Below, piece by piece: positions 1 through 6,603 of a stretch of DNA of 12,456 nucleotides. Position 1 is the first letter of the stretch. Each line of letters opens with the position of its first letter. The stretch lies in assembly GCA_003697065.1 (NCBI GenBank), contig RFFY01000263.1, positions 1 through 12,456 of the forward strand, in the 5' to 3' direction. A program made the position numbers and the translations under genes. The stretch comes from Actinomyces sp. Lineage in GTDB: Bacteria; Actinomycetota; Acidimicrobiia; Acidimicrobiales; Aldehydirespiratoraceae. The notes under the pieces were generated by a model that ran no database searches, had not been told where the DNA came from, and saw only the letters and a program-made list of their open reading frames with translations.

Positions 1-1929
1 GCGGTAGCACACCCGGTCACCCGGCCGGTACGCCCACGGGGAGACGTCAGGGGTGGGCGGGGTGGCGCTCGTCCAGGAGGCGGTGTCGCAGTCGAGGGGA
101 ACGCCGGGCGCGGTCGGGACCGAGATCGACTTGTCGATGACGATCACCGCCGAGGTCATGGAGGCGGCCGAAGCGTCGGGGGTGTCGAGTTCGAAGGCCC
201 GGTCGAGATCGACGGGGTTGGGGTCGACCGGATCGGTCCAGGAGATGGGGGTGGTGTCACCGGTGATGGCGACGGTGTTGACGAAGCTGTCACCACCGAC
301 GACGGGACGGTCGGCGACGAAGTTCTCCTGGTAGTCGGTACGGACGTGGGAGCTGTAGGCGACGACGAGCTCGTCGTCGGGGACCAGGTCCCGCAGGCTG
401 TTCCACACGATGGTGTAGGTACCGTCGGCGTTCTCGGTGACGCTGTCGGGATCGGTGATGACGCCGGCGACGGTGGGCGCCGGGGCACCGACGAGGGCGT
501 TGTCGCACTCGCCGGTCAGGGGCTGGCTCGGGTTCTCGCTGTCGCCGGAGGCGAGGAGGGGGCACTGGCCGTCGGGGAGGGTGTCGGTGACGACGAGGCT
601 GGCGGCGCTGCGGTACTCGCCGGTCTCGATGACCAGGGTCCAGCGGGGCGTGGTGCCCTGCAGGAAGGAGCCGGTGTCCACCGTCTTGTGGATCGAGAGG
701 TCCTCGGCGATCACGATCTCGCTGTCGGTGTCACTGGTGGCGAGGTCGGCGACACCCGGGTGGTAGATGCCCGACGCCACCGCCCAGTTCTCCCACTGCT
801 GCTCGTCACGGGTGAGGGGACCGGTGTTGTTGTCGAGGTTGGCGATCTCGGCCAGACCGCCGGGCGGGGTGGCGAACAGGGCGTTCTCGCGCAGGGGGAT
901 GCCGGCGGCGTACATGATCTCGACCTGCTCCGACGGGGTCATGGCGCGTCCGAAGAGGGGATCGCCGGCGTCGTCGGTCAGGTCCCAACGCACGTGGGTG
1001 TAGACGCCGGGCGCCGAGCCGGGGGCGATGGCGTCGGCGGCCAGGGACACGGTGGAGACGACGTCGGGCTGCACGCACACCGCTGTCGGTCCGCCGGTGG
1101 GGTCGGTGGGCACGACGCCGTTGCCGAGGGGACCCGATCCGGGGTACTCCTCGGTGCCGGCGCCCGAGGGGTTGGTGACGGGGGTGGCGGAGGTGTTGTC
1201 GACGCTGCCGCACGAGAGGAACTCGACGCCGGCGGGGAGGTAGTCGTCGACGACGATCGAACCGGTCGGGTTGACGTGGTTGTTCGACACGGTGAGCGAG
1301 TAGGTGGTCCATTCGGCGTGGACGCCCCGCAGCAACTCGGCCTCGGCGTTGGGCTCGACCTTGGTGATCTCGATGGCCTCGATGCGGGTGGTGGCGAGGG
1401 CGGTGGCGAAGGCGACGGTGTCCCCGTTGTCGACGTGGGCGCCGGTGGCGTCGAAGTCGGGGATGAGGCGCACGTCGCCGGACATGTAGGCGCCGGCCTC
1501 GAGCTGCACCGTCGACCCGACGGGGTAGGTGGCCAGGGAAGGTCGCACGGTCAGGTCGAGGGTGCGGGTGACGCCGATCTGGAGGTCGTCGGTGTTCTCG
1601 AACACGAGGGTCGTCTGGCCGGGGGCGGGGCTGTCGGTGTGGACGGCCGGATTCCCCGCCGGCGACGACACGAAGGAGACACCCACCGGGAGCACCACCC
1701 GCCACGAGAGGTTGTAGCCGTCGCTCGGCCCGGTGGGATTGCCGGCCGTCAAGGTGACGGCGATGTCGTCGCCGTAGAGCACCGAGTCGGGGGCGCCGAG
1801 GGTGAACGCCAGCGATCCGTCGTTCCCGGCGGCGGCGGGCGGGGCCTGGCGCAGGCCCACGACGGTGACGAGCGAGGCGACCAGGGCGGTGACGACGAGG
1901 GCGGCCACAGGGCGCGAGAAGCGGCTCAT
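1..1929 (-). CDS. Secreted DUF11-type repeat surface protein (5' part, runs off left edge)
   Basis: Reading leftward from ATG at 1929, the frame stays open for 643 codons to base 1 with no stop, so only the N-terminal part is visible. Residues 1-34 form a signal peptide: MSRFSR, a hydrophobic stretch to about residue 26, then an Ala-rich cleavage site (AAA, 32-34). The mature part is Asp/Thr/Pro/Val-rich and acidic. Segments starting near residues 182, 408 and 594 each open with an [IV]-x-[IV]-x-K type strand (EITKVEP, SIHKTVD, VIDKSIS). The first two are followed by D-x-LP-x-G (DYLPAGVEF, DTLPDGQCP), typical of DUF11/TIGR01451 beta-sandwich repeats. Cys residues occur in pairs within these segments, suggesting disulfides. 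DUF11 proteins are exported, often cell-surface anchored. An anchor would lie beyond the window. The family is confident; the ligand or role is unknown. Confidence 0.85.
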   Translation of the reverse strand, partial: MSRFSRPVAALVVTALVASLVTVVGLRQAPPAAAGNDGSLAFTLGAPDSVLYGDDIAVTLTAGNPTGPSDGYNLSWRVVLPVGVSFVSSPAGNPAVHTDSPAPGQTTLVFENTDDLQIGVTRTLDLTVRPSLATYPVGSTVQLEAGAYMSGDVRLIPDFDATGAHVDNGDTVAFATALATTRIEAIEITKVEPNAEAELLRGVHAEWTTYSLTVSNNHVNPTGSIVVDDYLPAGVEFLSCGSVDNTSATPVTNPSGAGTEEYPGSGPLGNGVVPTDPTGGPTAVCVQPDVVSTVSLAADAIAPGSAPGVYTHVRWDLTDDAGDPLFGRAMTPSEQVEIMYAAGIPLRENALFATPPGGLAEIANLDNNTGPLTRDEQQWENWAVASGIYHPGVADLATSDTDSEIVIAEDLSIHKTVDTGSFLQGTTPRWTLVIETGEYRSAASLVVTDTLPDGQCPLLASGDSENPSQPLTGECDNALVGAPAPTVAGVITDPDSVTENADGTYTIVWNSLRDLVPDDELVVAYSSHVRTDYQENFVADRPVVGGDSFVNTVAITGDTTPISWTDPVDPNPVDLDRAFELDTPDASAASMTSAVIVIDKSISVPTAPGVPLDCDTASWTSATPPTPDVSPWAYRPGDRVCYR

Positions 1930-1937
1930 GACGGGGA

Positions 1938-1944
1938 TTCCTCC
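1938..1944 (-). promoter_or_regulatory. Shine-Dalgarno site of the DUF11 protein gene
   Basis: On the minus strand GGAGGAA lies 8 nt before the ATG at 1929. This is a near-perfect anti-SD match and fixes the start, which also gives a clean signal peptide. Confidence 0.8.
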
Positions 1945-2064
1945 GGGTCTCACAGCGAGGTGCCATCTCACGGTCGGCGCCGGCGGCCGGATCTTGAGAG
2001 TCGTCCGGCCCGTCCGGGGCGGGACGGGGAGCGCGGGCGCCGCCGGGGCGGGCATGATGGGGCC
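1945..2064. promoter_or_regulatory. Divergent promoter region of DUF11 gene and flavin-reductase operon
   Basis: This gap separates two divergently transcribed units. A weak -10-like hexamer CATGAT (2053-2058, plus strand, keeping A2 and T6 of TAnnnT) lies 6 nt before the ATG at 2065. That would fit a leaderless or very short-leader transcript for the plus-strand operon. No convincing -35 or operator palindrome was seen. Confidence 0.35.
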
Positions 2065-2553
2065 ATGGCACTCGATCCCGCCCAGAAGAAGACGGCCCTG
2101 CGGGCCATCAACTACGGCCTCTATGTCCTGTGCGCCCGCGACGGCGACGACTACGGCGCCGGTGGCGTCAACTGGCTGTCCCAGGCCAGCTTCGACCCGC
2201 CCCTGCTCATGGCCGCCCTGAAGGCCGACAGCGGTTCGGCCGCCATCGTCGGACGGACCGGAGCCTTCGCCGTCAGTGTGCTCGCCGACGACCAGCTCGA
2301 CATCGGCAAGGCCTTCTTCCGCTCCACCAGTGTCGAGGGCGACACCATCAACGGGGTCCGCTTCGAGCCGGGCCCCGAGACGGGCTGTCCCCTCATCGTC
2401 GACTGTCCCTGGTGGTTCGAGGCGCGCGTCACCGACACGGTGGCGCGCGGCGATCACACCGTCTTCGTCGCCGAGGTCGTCTCCGCCGGGGTCCGCAACG
2501 AGGACGCCACGCCCCTGGTGCTGCGCTCCACCGGCATGAACTACGGCGGCTGA
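2065..2553 (+). CDS. Flavin reductase-like FMN-binding protein
   Basis: A 162-residue protein, the usual size for the flavin reductase-like (split-barrel, FMN-binding) domain. It opens MALDPAQKKTALRAINYGLY. The FMN phosphate/isoalloxazine segment is G-V-N-W-L-S-Q-A-S-F-D-PP (about residues 34-46), and the second family motif is G-D-H-T-V-F-V-A-E-V near residues 129-138, followed by the C-terminal LRSTGMNYGG. The pattern resembles the flavin reductase domain attached to diiron flavoproteins and high-molecular-weight rubredoxins, here as a stand-alone protein. It likely uses NAD(P)H to reduce flavin or passes electrons to a partner. The ATG at 2065 is chosen because the same frame upstream lies antisense to the DUF11 gene. 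It is the first gene of an operon: the HAD gene starts 2 nt after its stop codon ends. Confidence 0.88.
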   Translation: MALDPAQKKTALRAINYGLYVLCARDGDDYGAGGVNWLSQASFDPPLLMAALKADSGSAAIVGRTGAFAVSVLADDQLDIGKAFFRSTSVEGDTINGVRFEPGPETGCPLIVDCPWWFEARVTDTVARGDHTVFVAEVVSAGVRNEDATPLVLRSTGMNYGG

Positions 2554-2554
2554 G

Positions 2555-3286
2555 GTGGTCGATCCCGCCGGGATCCGCGCCGTCGTGTTCGACATGGGCG
2601 GCGTCTTCCTCATCCCCCATCCCGACCCCATCGCCGAGACCCTGGCGGCGGCGGGCGTCGACCACGTTCCCAGCGCCGAGGAGGTGCACCGGGCCCACTA
2701 CCGGGGGGTCCGGGCCATCACCGACCTGTTGGCGTCGCGTGACGCCGTCGACGAGCTCGACCCCGACGTGTGGGGTCACTACGACCGCGGCTACTACGGG
2801 GCGCTCGGCCTCGACGAGGAGGGCGTCGCTGCCGCCTCCGCGGCCCGGGGGCGCCAACGGCGGTCGGGTGCCGGCGGCGTGTGGCGCCACGTTCTCGCCG
2901 ACAACGTGGCCGCCTTCGCCCGTATCGCCCGCCGCTTCGCCGTGGCCATCGTGTCGAACAACGACGGCACGGCGGCCGCCCAGTGCGCCGAACACGGCAT
3001 CGCCCAGGTGGGACCGGGTCCCCACACGCCGGTGGTGGCGATCGTCGACTCGACCGAGGTCGGTGTCGCCAAGCCCGATCCCCGGATCTTCCGGCCGGCC
3101 CTCGAGGCGCTCGCCGTGGAGCCGGGTGAGGCCCTCTACGTGGGCGACACCGTGCACGCCGACGTCGAGGGAGCCCGGGCCGCCGGCATGCCGGTCGTCC
3201 AGCTCGATCCCTACGGGCTGCACGCCGATCACGACCACTGGCGTACCCCCGACGTGGTGGCCCTCGCCGACGCTCTCGGCGCGTGA
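2555..3286 (+). CDS. HAD-superfamily hydrolase
   Basis: A 243-residue haloacid dehalogenase-like hydrolase, probably a small-molecule phosphatase. Motif I is VVFDMGGVF, with the nucleophile Asp13. Motif II is VSNN (Ser134), motif III is the Lys173 of AKPDP, and motif IV is YVGDTVHADVEGA (Asp198 and Asp203 for Mg2+). Residues about 25-115, between motifs I and II, are the helical C1 cap. In motif I the second Asp of the common DxD is Gly (D-M-G-G), as in the DLGNV/DLGGV subgroup that includes E. coli YihX, so this need not mean loss of activity. The GTG start is one base after the previous stop, and the 3' end overlaps the next gene by 4 nt (GTGA), so translation is probably coupled. Substrate unknown. 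Confidence 0.9.
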   Translation: MVDPAGIRAVVFDMGGVFLIPHPDPIAETLAAAGVDHVPSAEEVHRAHYRGVRAITDLLASRDAVDELDPDVWGHYDRGYYGALGLDEEGVAAASAARGRQRRSGAGGVWRHVLADNVAAFARIARRFAVAIVSNNDGTAAAQCAEHGIAQVGPGPHTPVVAIVDSTEVGVAKPDPRIFRPALEALAVEPGEALYVGDTVHADVEGARAAGMPVVQLDPYGLHADHDHWRTPDVVALADALGA

Positions 3287-4632
3287 CGACACGCCCCGTG
3301 CGCCTGTCGGCGTCGGCGGCGCGGCGTCTCGCCCTGGCCGCCCAGGGCTTCGCCGACCCCCGACCCCGGGGACGCGTCGACCGCCGTCACCTGAGGCGGG
3401 CCATGGGCTACATGCAGCTCATCCAGCTCGACTCGATTCCGGTCGTCGCCCGCACCCAGTACCTGGTTCTGCACGCCCGCCTGGGACCCCATGACCCGGA
3501 CCTGCTCGACCGGATCGCCTACCGCCACGACGAGTGGATGGAGACCTGGGCCCACGAGGCCTCTCTGGTCCCGGTCACCGACGAGCCCCTCTACCGTTGG
3601 TCCCGGGCCCGGGCCGAAGCGGGCGAGACGTGGGGGAGCCTGGTCCGGGTGGCACGAGAGCACCCCGACTACGTCGACGAGGTGCTCGCCCAGGTGGCCG
3701 AGCGGCCTCTGGCCGCCGGCGAGCTCACCGATCCCCGTCCCCGTGCCGGTGAGTGGTGGGGTTCGCGGTCGCTCGGCTCGTTGGCCCTCGACTGGTTGTT
3801 CCGGACGGGTCGGGTCGGGATCCGCCGCCGGCCGGGCTTCGTCAAGGAATTCGACCTTCTCGAGCGGATCGTGCCGGCCGAGATCCGGGCCCTGCCCACC
3901 CCCGACGAGGACGAGGCCCACCGGCGCCTCCTCGACCGGGCGGGGTCCGCCCTGGGGGTGGCGACCGTCCAGGACCTCGCCGACTACCACCGCCTACCCC
4001 GGCGGCGGGTGCCGGCCCGGGTCGCCGAACTGGTCGAGGAGGGCCGCCTGCTCCCCGCCGAGGTCGAGGGTTGGGAGCGGCCCGCCTTCGTGCACGTGGA
4101 CGCCGCCCGCCGTCGCCGGCCCCGGGGGCGGGCCCTCCTGTCGCCCTTCGATCCGGTGGTGTGGAACCGCGACCGGGCCCGTCGCCTCTTCGGGTTCGAC
4201 TACCGGATCGAGATCTACACCCCGGCGGCCCAGCGGCGCCACGGCTACTACGTCCTGCCCTTCCTGCTCGGTGACCGCCTCGTCGCCCGTGTCGACCTCA
4301 AGACCGACCGTGGCGCCGGGGTGCTGAGGGTGCTGGGAGCGTGGAGTGAGAACGGCGCCGCCGACGGGGAGCTGGTCGAGGCCCTGGCGGCGGAGCTCGC
4401 CGACCTCGCCCGCTTCGTCGGGGTGCCCCGCTGGGAGGTGACCGGCCGGCGCGGTGACCTGACCGGGCCGCTTCGCTCCCGGGCCGGTGACCTGACCGGG
4501 CCGGTTCGCTCCCGGGCCGGTGTTCAGCCGGTGCCGCTTCGCTCCCGGGCCGGTGTTCAGCCGGTGGGGTCGCCCGGCGCCGCGTCGGGTCCGACCGGGG
4601 GTGCGCCGGGCTCGGGCGGCGGGGCGACGTAG
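3283..4632 (+). CDS. YcaQ/AlkX-type winged-helix DNA glycosylase
   Basis: A 449-residue protein of the HTH_42 (YcaQ/AlkZ) family, monofunctional glycosylases that unhook alkylated bases and interstrand crosslinks. The catalytic loop is Q-L-D-S-I (Gln48, Asp50), the QxD signature of the YcaQ/AlkX branch; AlkZ proteins have QxQ. Other family blocks are THE-like W-A-H-E-A-S-L (89-95), a winged-helix region to about residue 265, and the highly conserved C-terminal S-P-F-D-P-V-V-W-N-R (287-296) and LFGFDYRIEIY (302-312), then GYYVLPFLLGDRLVARVDLK (321-340). The family fold ends near RWEV (386). The remaining 63 residues are a low-complexity tail encoded by a 33-bp tandem repeat, and they overlap the convergent transglycosylase gene by 76 nt. 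The GTG start lies in the GTGA overlap with the HAD stop. The tail is unlikely to be needed for catalysis. Confidence 0.9.
   Translation: MTTRPVRLSASAARRLALAAQGFADPRPRGRVDRRHLRRAMGYMQLIQLDSIPVVARTQYLVLHARLGPHDPDLLDRIAYRHDEWMETWAHEASLVPVTDEPLYRWSRARAEAGETWGSLVRVAREHPDYVDEVLAQVAERPLAAGELTDPRPRAGEWWGSRSLGSLALDWLFRTGRVGIRRRPGFVKEFDLLERIVPAEIRALPTPDEDEAHRRLLDRAGSALGVATVQDLADYHRLPRRRVPARVAELVEEGRLLPAEVEGWERPAFVHVDAARRRRPRGRALLSPFDPVVWNRDRARRLFGFDYRIEIYTPAAQRRHGYYVLPFLLGDRLVARVDLKTDRGAGVLRVLGAWSENGAADGELVEALAAELADLARFVGVPRWEVTGRRGDLTGPLRSRAGDLTGPVRSRAGVQPVPLRSRAGVQPVGSPGAASGPTGGAPGSGGGAT
4453..4566. repeat. 33-bp tandem repeat (about 3.5 copies) at convergent junction
   Basis: Units lie at 4453-4485, 4486-4518, 4519-4551 and, truncated, 4552-4566. 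All full units share TTCGCTCCCGGGCC at the right end. Units 1-2 begin GGTGACCTGACC, and units 3-4 begin GGTGTTCAGCCGGTG, so the array has two subtypes. On the plus strand it encodes an in-frame tail of the glycosylase (11 residues per unit, pattern GDLTGPxRSRA then GVQPVPLRSRA). On the minus strand the TCA in units 3 and 4 is a TGA, and the one in unit 4 (4557-4559) ends the transglycosylase gene. Units 1-2 can fold a CCGGT/ACCGG stem with a 6-nt loop. Confidence 0.95.
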
Positions 4633-6080
4633 GGGCCGGCCGGCCGGCGCGGCGGGGTGGGGTAGTCGTCGGGGGCGGTGCCGATGCGGAGCCGGTTGAG
4701 GCGGTCGAGGCCGGCCTTCACCGAGGCCACGTAGGCGTTGGAGTGGTTGTAGCCGAACACGGCGGCGTTCCAGGTCTCCCAGCGTGACAGGCGTCCGTAG
4801 GAGCACAGGTAGGCGGCCGCGGTCATGGCGGCGTCGTCGATGTCGTGGGGGTCGAGGCGTCCGTCCTTGTCCCCGTCGCGGGCCCAGCTCTGCCACGTCT
4901 GGGGCACGAACTGGAAGGGACCGATCGCCCGGTCGTGGACGGGATCACCGTCGATGCGGCCCCCGTCGGTGTCGGCGATGGCGGCCACGGTCTCGCCGGC
5001 ACCGTCGACGGCGATCCCGTCGAGGCGCAGGCCCACGATGGGCCGGTCGGTGCGGCCGTCGACGAGCAGGTGGGCGCCCCCGTGGGTGCCGTGGGCGGAC
5101 TCGACACCGGCGACGGCGGCCAGGGTGGCCCACGAGAGGCGGCAGCCCGGCTCGAAGACGGTGTGGACCAGCTCGGCCCGCACGTAGGCGTCCAGGGCGC
5201 GGGGGGTGAGGGGCGCGGCGCCGTGGACGGGGGCGAGGATCCAGCGGGGAGCGAGTTCGGTGATGAGCCCGGCGGAGCGCCGGTCGAGTTCGTCGAGGTG
5301 GGCGTCGAGGATGTGCAGCTCGACGCGGAGGCGGGCCACGGTGTCGGCGAGGGTGTCGCGGGTGGCCACGGCGGCGGCGAGCTCGTCGGAGGTGCGGGCG
5401 AGGGTCTCCTCGGCGGCGGTGACGCGTCTTTGCATCTCCTCGAGGGTGGTGGCGGTGATGGCGAGGTGGCGGTCGGCGCCGAGAACCCGGTCGGCGTCGA
5501 CGGCGAGGAGGTCGTCGTCGCGGGCCTGGCCCCCCTGGTACAAGGCGATGGCGACGCTGCTGAGCCGGTCGCGGTCGGCGGCCAGGTCGGCGGCGGCGGC
5601 GTCGCGGTCACGGGTGCGTTCGTCGACGGTGATCCGGGCCCGCACGAGGGCGGCCTCGGTGGCGTCGAGGTCGGCGACGGTCGTCTGCCGCGAGGTGGTG
5701 GTGGCGATGCGCTGGCGGGCCAGGGCGACCAGGGTGGCGCCGAGGCGGCCGGTCTCGGGATCGGGGTCGATCCGCACCCCGAGCGCCTGGGGGGTGAGGG
5801 CGGTGGCGTCGCGCCAGGTGTCGCCCCAACCGGCGGCGTCGAGCTCCTCGACCAGCAGGGTCCCGTCGGCGGCGACGGTGGCGGCGTCGACCTCCTCGCT
5901 CGCCGCGGTGTCACCGCTCGTGGGCGCGCCCGCCCCGGCGAGCGGACCCGGAGCGGCGACGAGCAGGGCGGTGGCGACGAGCAGGCTCGCCACCCGCGGG
6001 CCCGGGCGCCGCCGGCCCCGGCGACCGGGGCGGCGGGGGTGCAGGGGATCGACGGCGGCGTGGGAGGATGGGAGCGTCAC
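4557..6080 (-). CDS. Secreted coiled-coil lytic transglycosylase
   Basis: From GTG at 6080 this is a 507-residue protein. A basic n-region (RRPGRRGRRRPGPR) precedes a hydrophobic segment (about 30-52), a signal peptide or signal anchor. Residues about 113-275 are Ala/Arg/Asp/Leu-rich and helical, consistent with a long coiled coil. Residues about 290-460 form a lysozyme-like transglycosylase domain: the catalytic Glu327 in AGVESAHG, then GPFQFVPQTWQSW (387-399), a DKDGRLDPHDIDDA block (404-417) and a FGYNHSNAYV block (442-451). Cys313 and Cys426 could pair. The tail is Pro-rich. It should cleave peptidoglycan glycan strands outside the membrane. The frame is open further up to 6189-6191, but that would overlap the divergent gene's start, so the GTG at 6080 is preferred; no SD clearly supports it. 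The stop lies in the 33-bp repeat. Confidence 0.85.
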   Translation of the reverse strand: MTLPSSHAAVDPLHPRRPGRRGRRRPGPRVASLLVATALLVAAPGPLAGAGAPTSGDTAASEEVDAATVAADGTLLVEELDAAGWGDTWRDATALTPQALGVRIDPDPETGRLGATLVALARQRIATTTSRQTTVADLDATEAALVRARITVDERTRDRDAAAADLAADRDRLSSVAIALYQGGQARDDDLLAVDADRVLGADRHLAITATTLEEMQRRVTAAEETLARTSDELAAAVATRDTLADTVARLRVELHILDAHLDELDRRSAGLITELAPRWILAPVHGAAPLTPRALDAYVRAELVHTVFEPGCRLSWATLAAVAGVESAHGTHGGAHLLVDGRTDRPIVGLRLDGIAVDGAGETVAAIADTDGGRIDGDPVHDRAIGPFQFVPQTWQSWARDGDKDGRLDPHDIDDAAMTAAAYLCSYGRLSRWETWNAAVFGYNHSNAYVASVKAGLDRLNRLRIGTAPDDYPTPPRRPAGPYVAPPPEPGAPPVGPDAAPGDPTG

Positions 6081-6183
6081 CGCTACCCGGTTCGGCACCT
6101 GGGACCCGGGACTGAAGGACCAGGCTGAAGGAACGGACTGAAGGAACGGGCGGCCGCGAGCCCGCCGACGAGGAGGACCACCG
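6081..6183. promoter_or_regulatory. Divergent intergenic region with three 13-bp repeats and a strong SD
   Basis: CTGAAGGA occurs at 6112-6119, 6125-6132 and 6138-6145, exactly 13 bp apart, inside a near-identical 13-mer. AGGAGGA at 6171-6177 is the Shine-Dalgarno for the plus-strand gene, 6 nt before GTG 6184. The repeats could be a regulator site or another expanded minisatellite. No clear -10 box was identified for either direction. Confidence 0.6.
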
Positions 6184-6603
6184 GTGAGCATCCGGGTCGA
6201 GCCATCGGAGCTGGCAGGAGCGGCCGCCGCCCACGGGCGGGCGGCCTACGTCGTCACCGTGGGTGCCGATGGTCGGCCCCGTGTCGTGCACGTCGAGGTC
6301 ACGGTGGACGGGTCGTCGGTGACCTGCCGTCCCGGGCGGTCCACGCGGCGCAACGTGGCCGCCGGGTCACCCGTCACCTTGGTGTGGCCCCCCGCCGACG
6401 ACGGGTTCAGCCTCATCGCCGACGGTACGGGACGTGCCGGCGACGACGCCTCCCGGGAGCCCGGCGACGGTGCCGGGACGGACTCCGGCGACGACGCCTC
6501 CCGGGAGCCCGGCGACGGCGCGGGGACGGACTCCGGGGTGATCGTCGTGGAGGTCACCTCCGCCGTCCGTCACCGCCCGGCCCCGCCGGCCCCGCCCTCC
6601 TGA
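6184..6603 (+). CDS. PNPOx-like FMN-binding split-barrel protein with internal duplication
   Basis: A 139-residue protein resembling small pyridoxamine 5'-phosphate oxidase-like (split beta-barrel) proteins. The motifs are A-Y-V-V-T-V-G-A-D-G-R-P-R-V-V-H-V (21-37), then C-R-P-G-R-S-T-R-R-N-V-A-A (48-60), then P-V-T-L-V-W-PP (63-70), FSLIADGTG (75-83), and a last strand VIVVEVTSAVRHRP (119-132). Such proteins bind FMN, F420 or heme; the cofactor here is unknown. Residues 86-117 are two identical 16-residue units (GDDASREPGDGAGTDS), inserted in the loop between the last two strands and encoded by a 48-bp tandem repeat, so the fold is probably preserved. The GTG start is fixed by AGGAGGA 6 nt upstream. 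The 3' end overlaps the convergent VOC gene by 34 nt, and the stop lies in a 39-bp tandem repeat. Confidence 0.82.
   Translation: MSIRVEPSELAGAAAAHGRAAYVVTVGADGRPRVVHVEVTVDGSSVTCRPGRSTRRNVAAGSPVTLVWPPADDGFSLIADGTGRAGDDASREPGDGAGTDSGDDASREPGDGAGTDSGVIVVEVTSAVRHRPAPPAPPS
6437..6532 (+). repeat. 48-bp in-frame tandem duplication
   Basis: Two units, 6437-6484 and 6485-6532, differ at two positions (T/C and C/G) that do not change the protein. Each encodes the same 16 residues in a Gly/Asp-rich loop of the split-barrel protein. A third start (CCGG) follows. Confidence 0.95.

Noticed and set aside
346..2064. A long plus-strand open frame joined to the front of the flavin-reductase gene
   Set aside because: It is antisense to the DUF11 gene, whose frame has a signal peptide, an SD and recognisable modules. 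The plus translation is Gly/Val/Asp-rich low-complexity, as expected from the complement of high-GC codons.
2555..3286. Inactive HAD because motif I is DxG rather than DxD
   Set aside because: A DxG motif I occurs in active HAD phosphatases such as YihX, and all other motifs are intact.
2429..3292. A 287-codon minus-strand frame opposite the HAD gene
   Set aside because: All four HAD motifs are on the plus strand; the antisense frame is a GC-bias shadow.
4453..4566. CRISPR array
   Set aside because: The 33-bp units abut directly with no spacers, there are no cas genes, and the array is coding on both strands.
4845..6128. A 427-codon plus-strand frame across the transglycosylase gene
   Set aside because: Its translation is Gly/Val/Glu/Asp repeats with no domain. 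The opposite strand has a catalytic Glu motif, GPFQF and a coiled coil.
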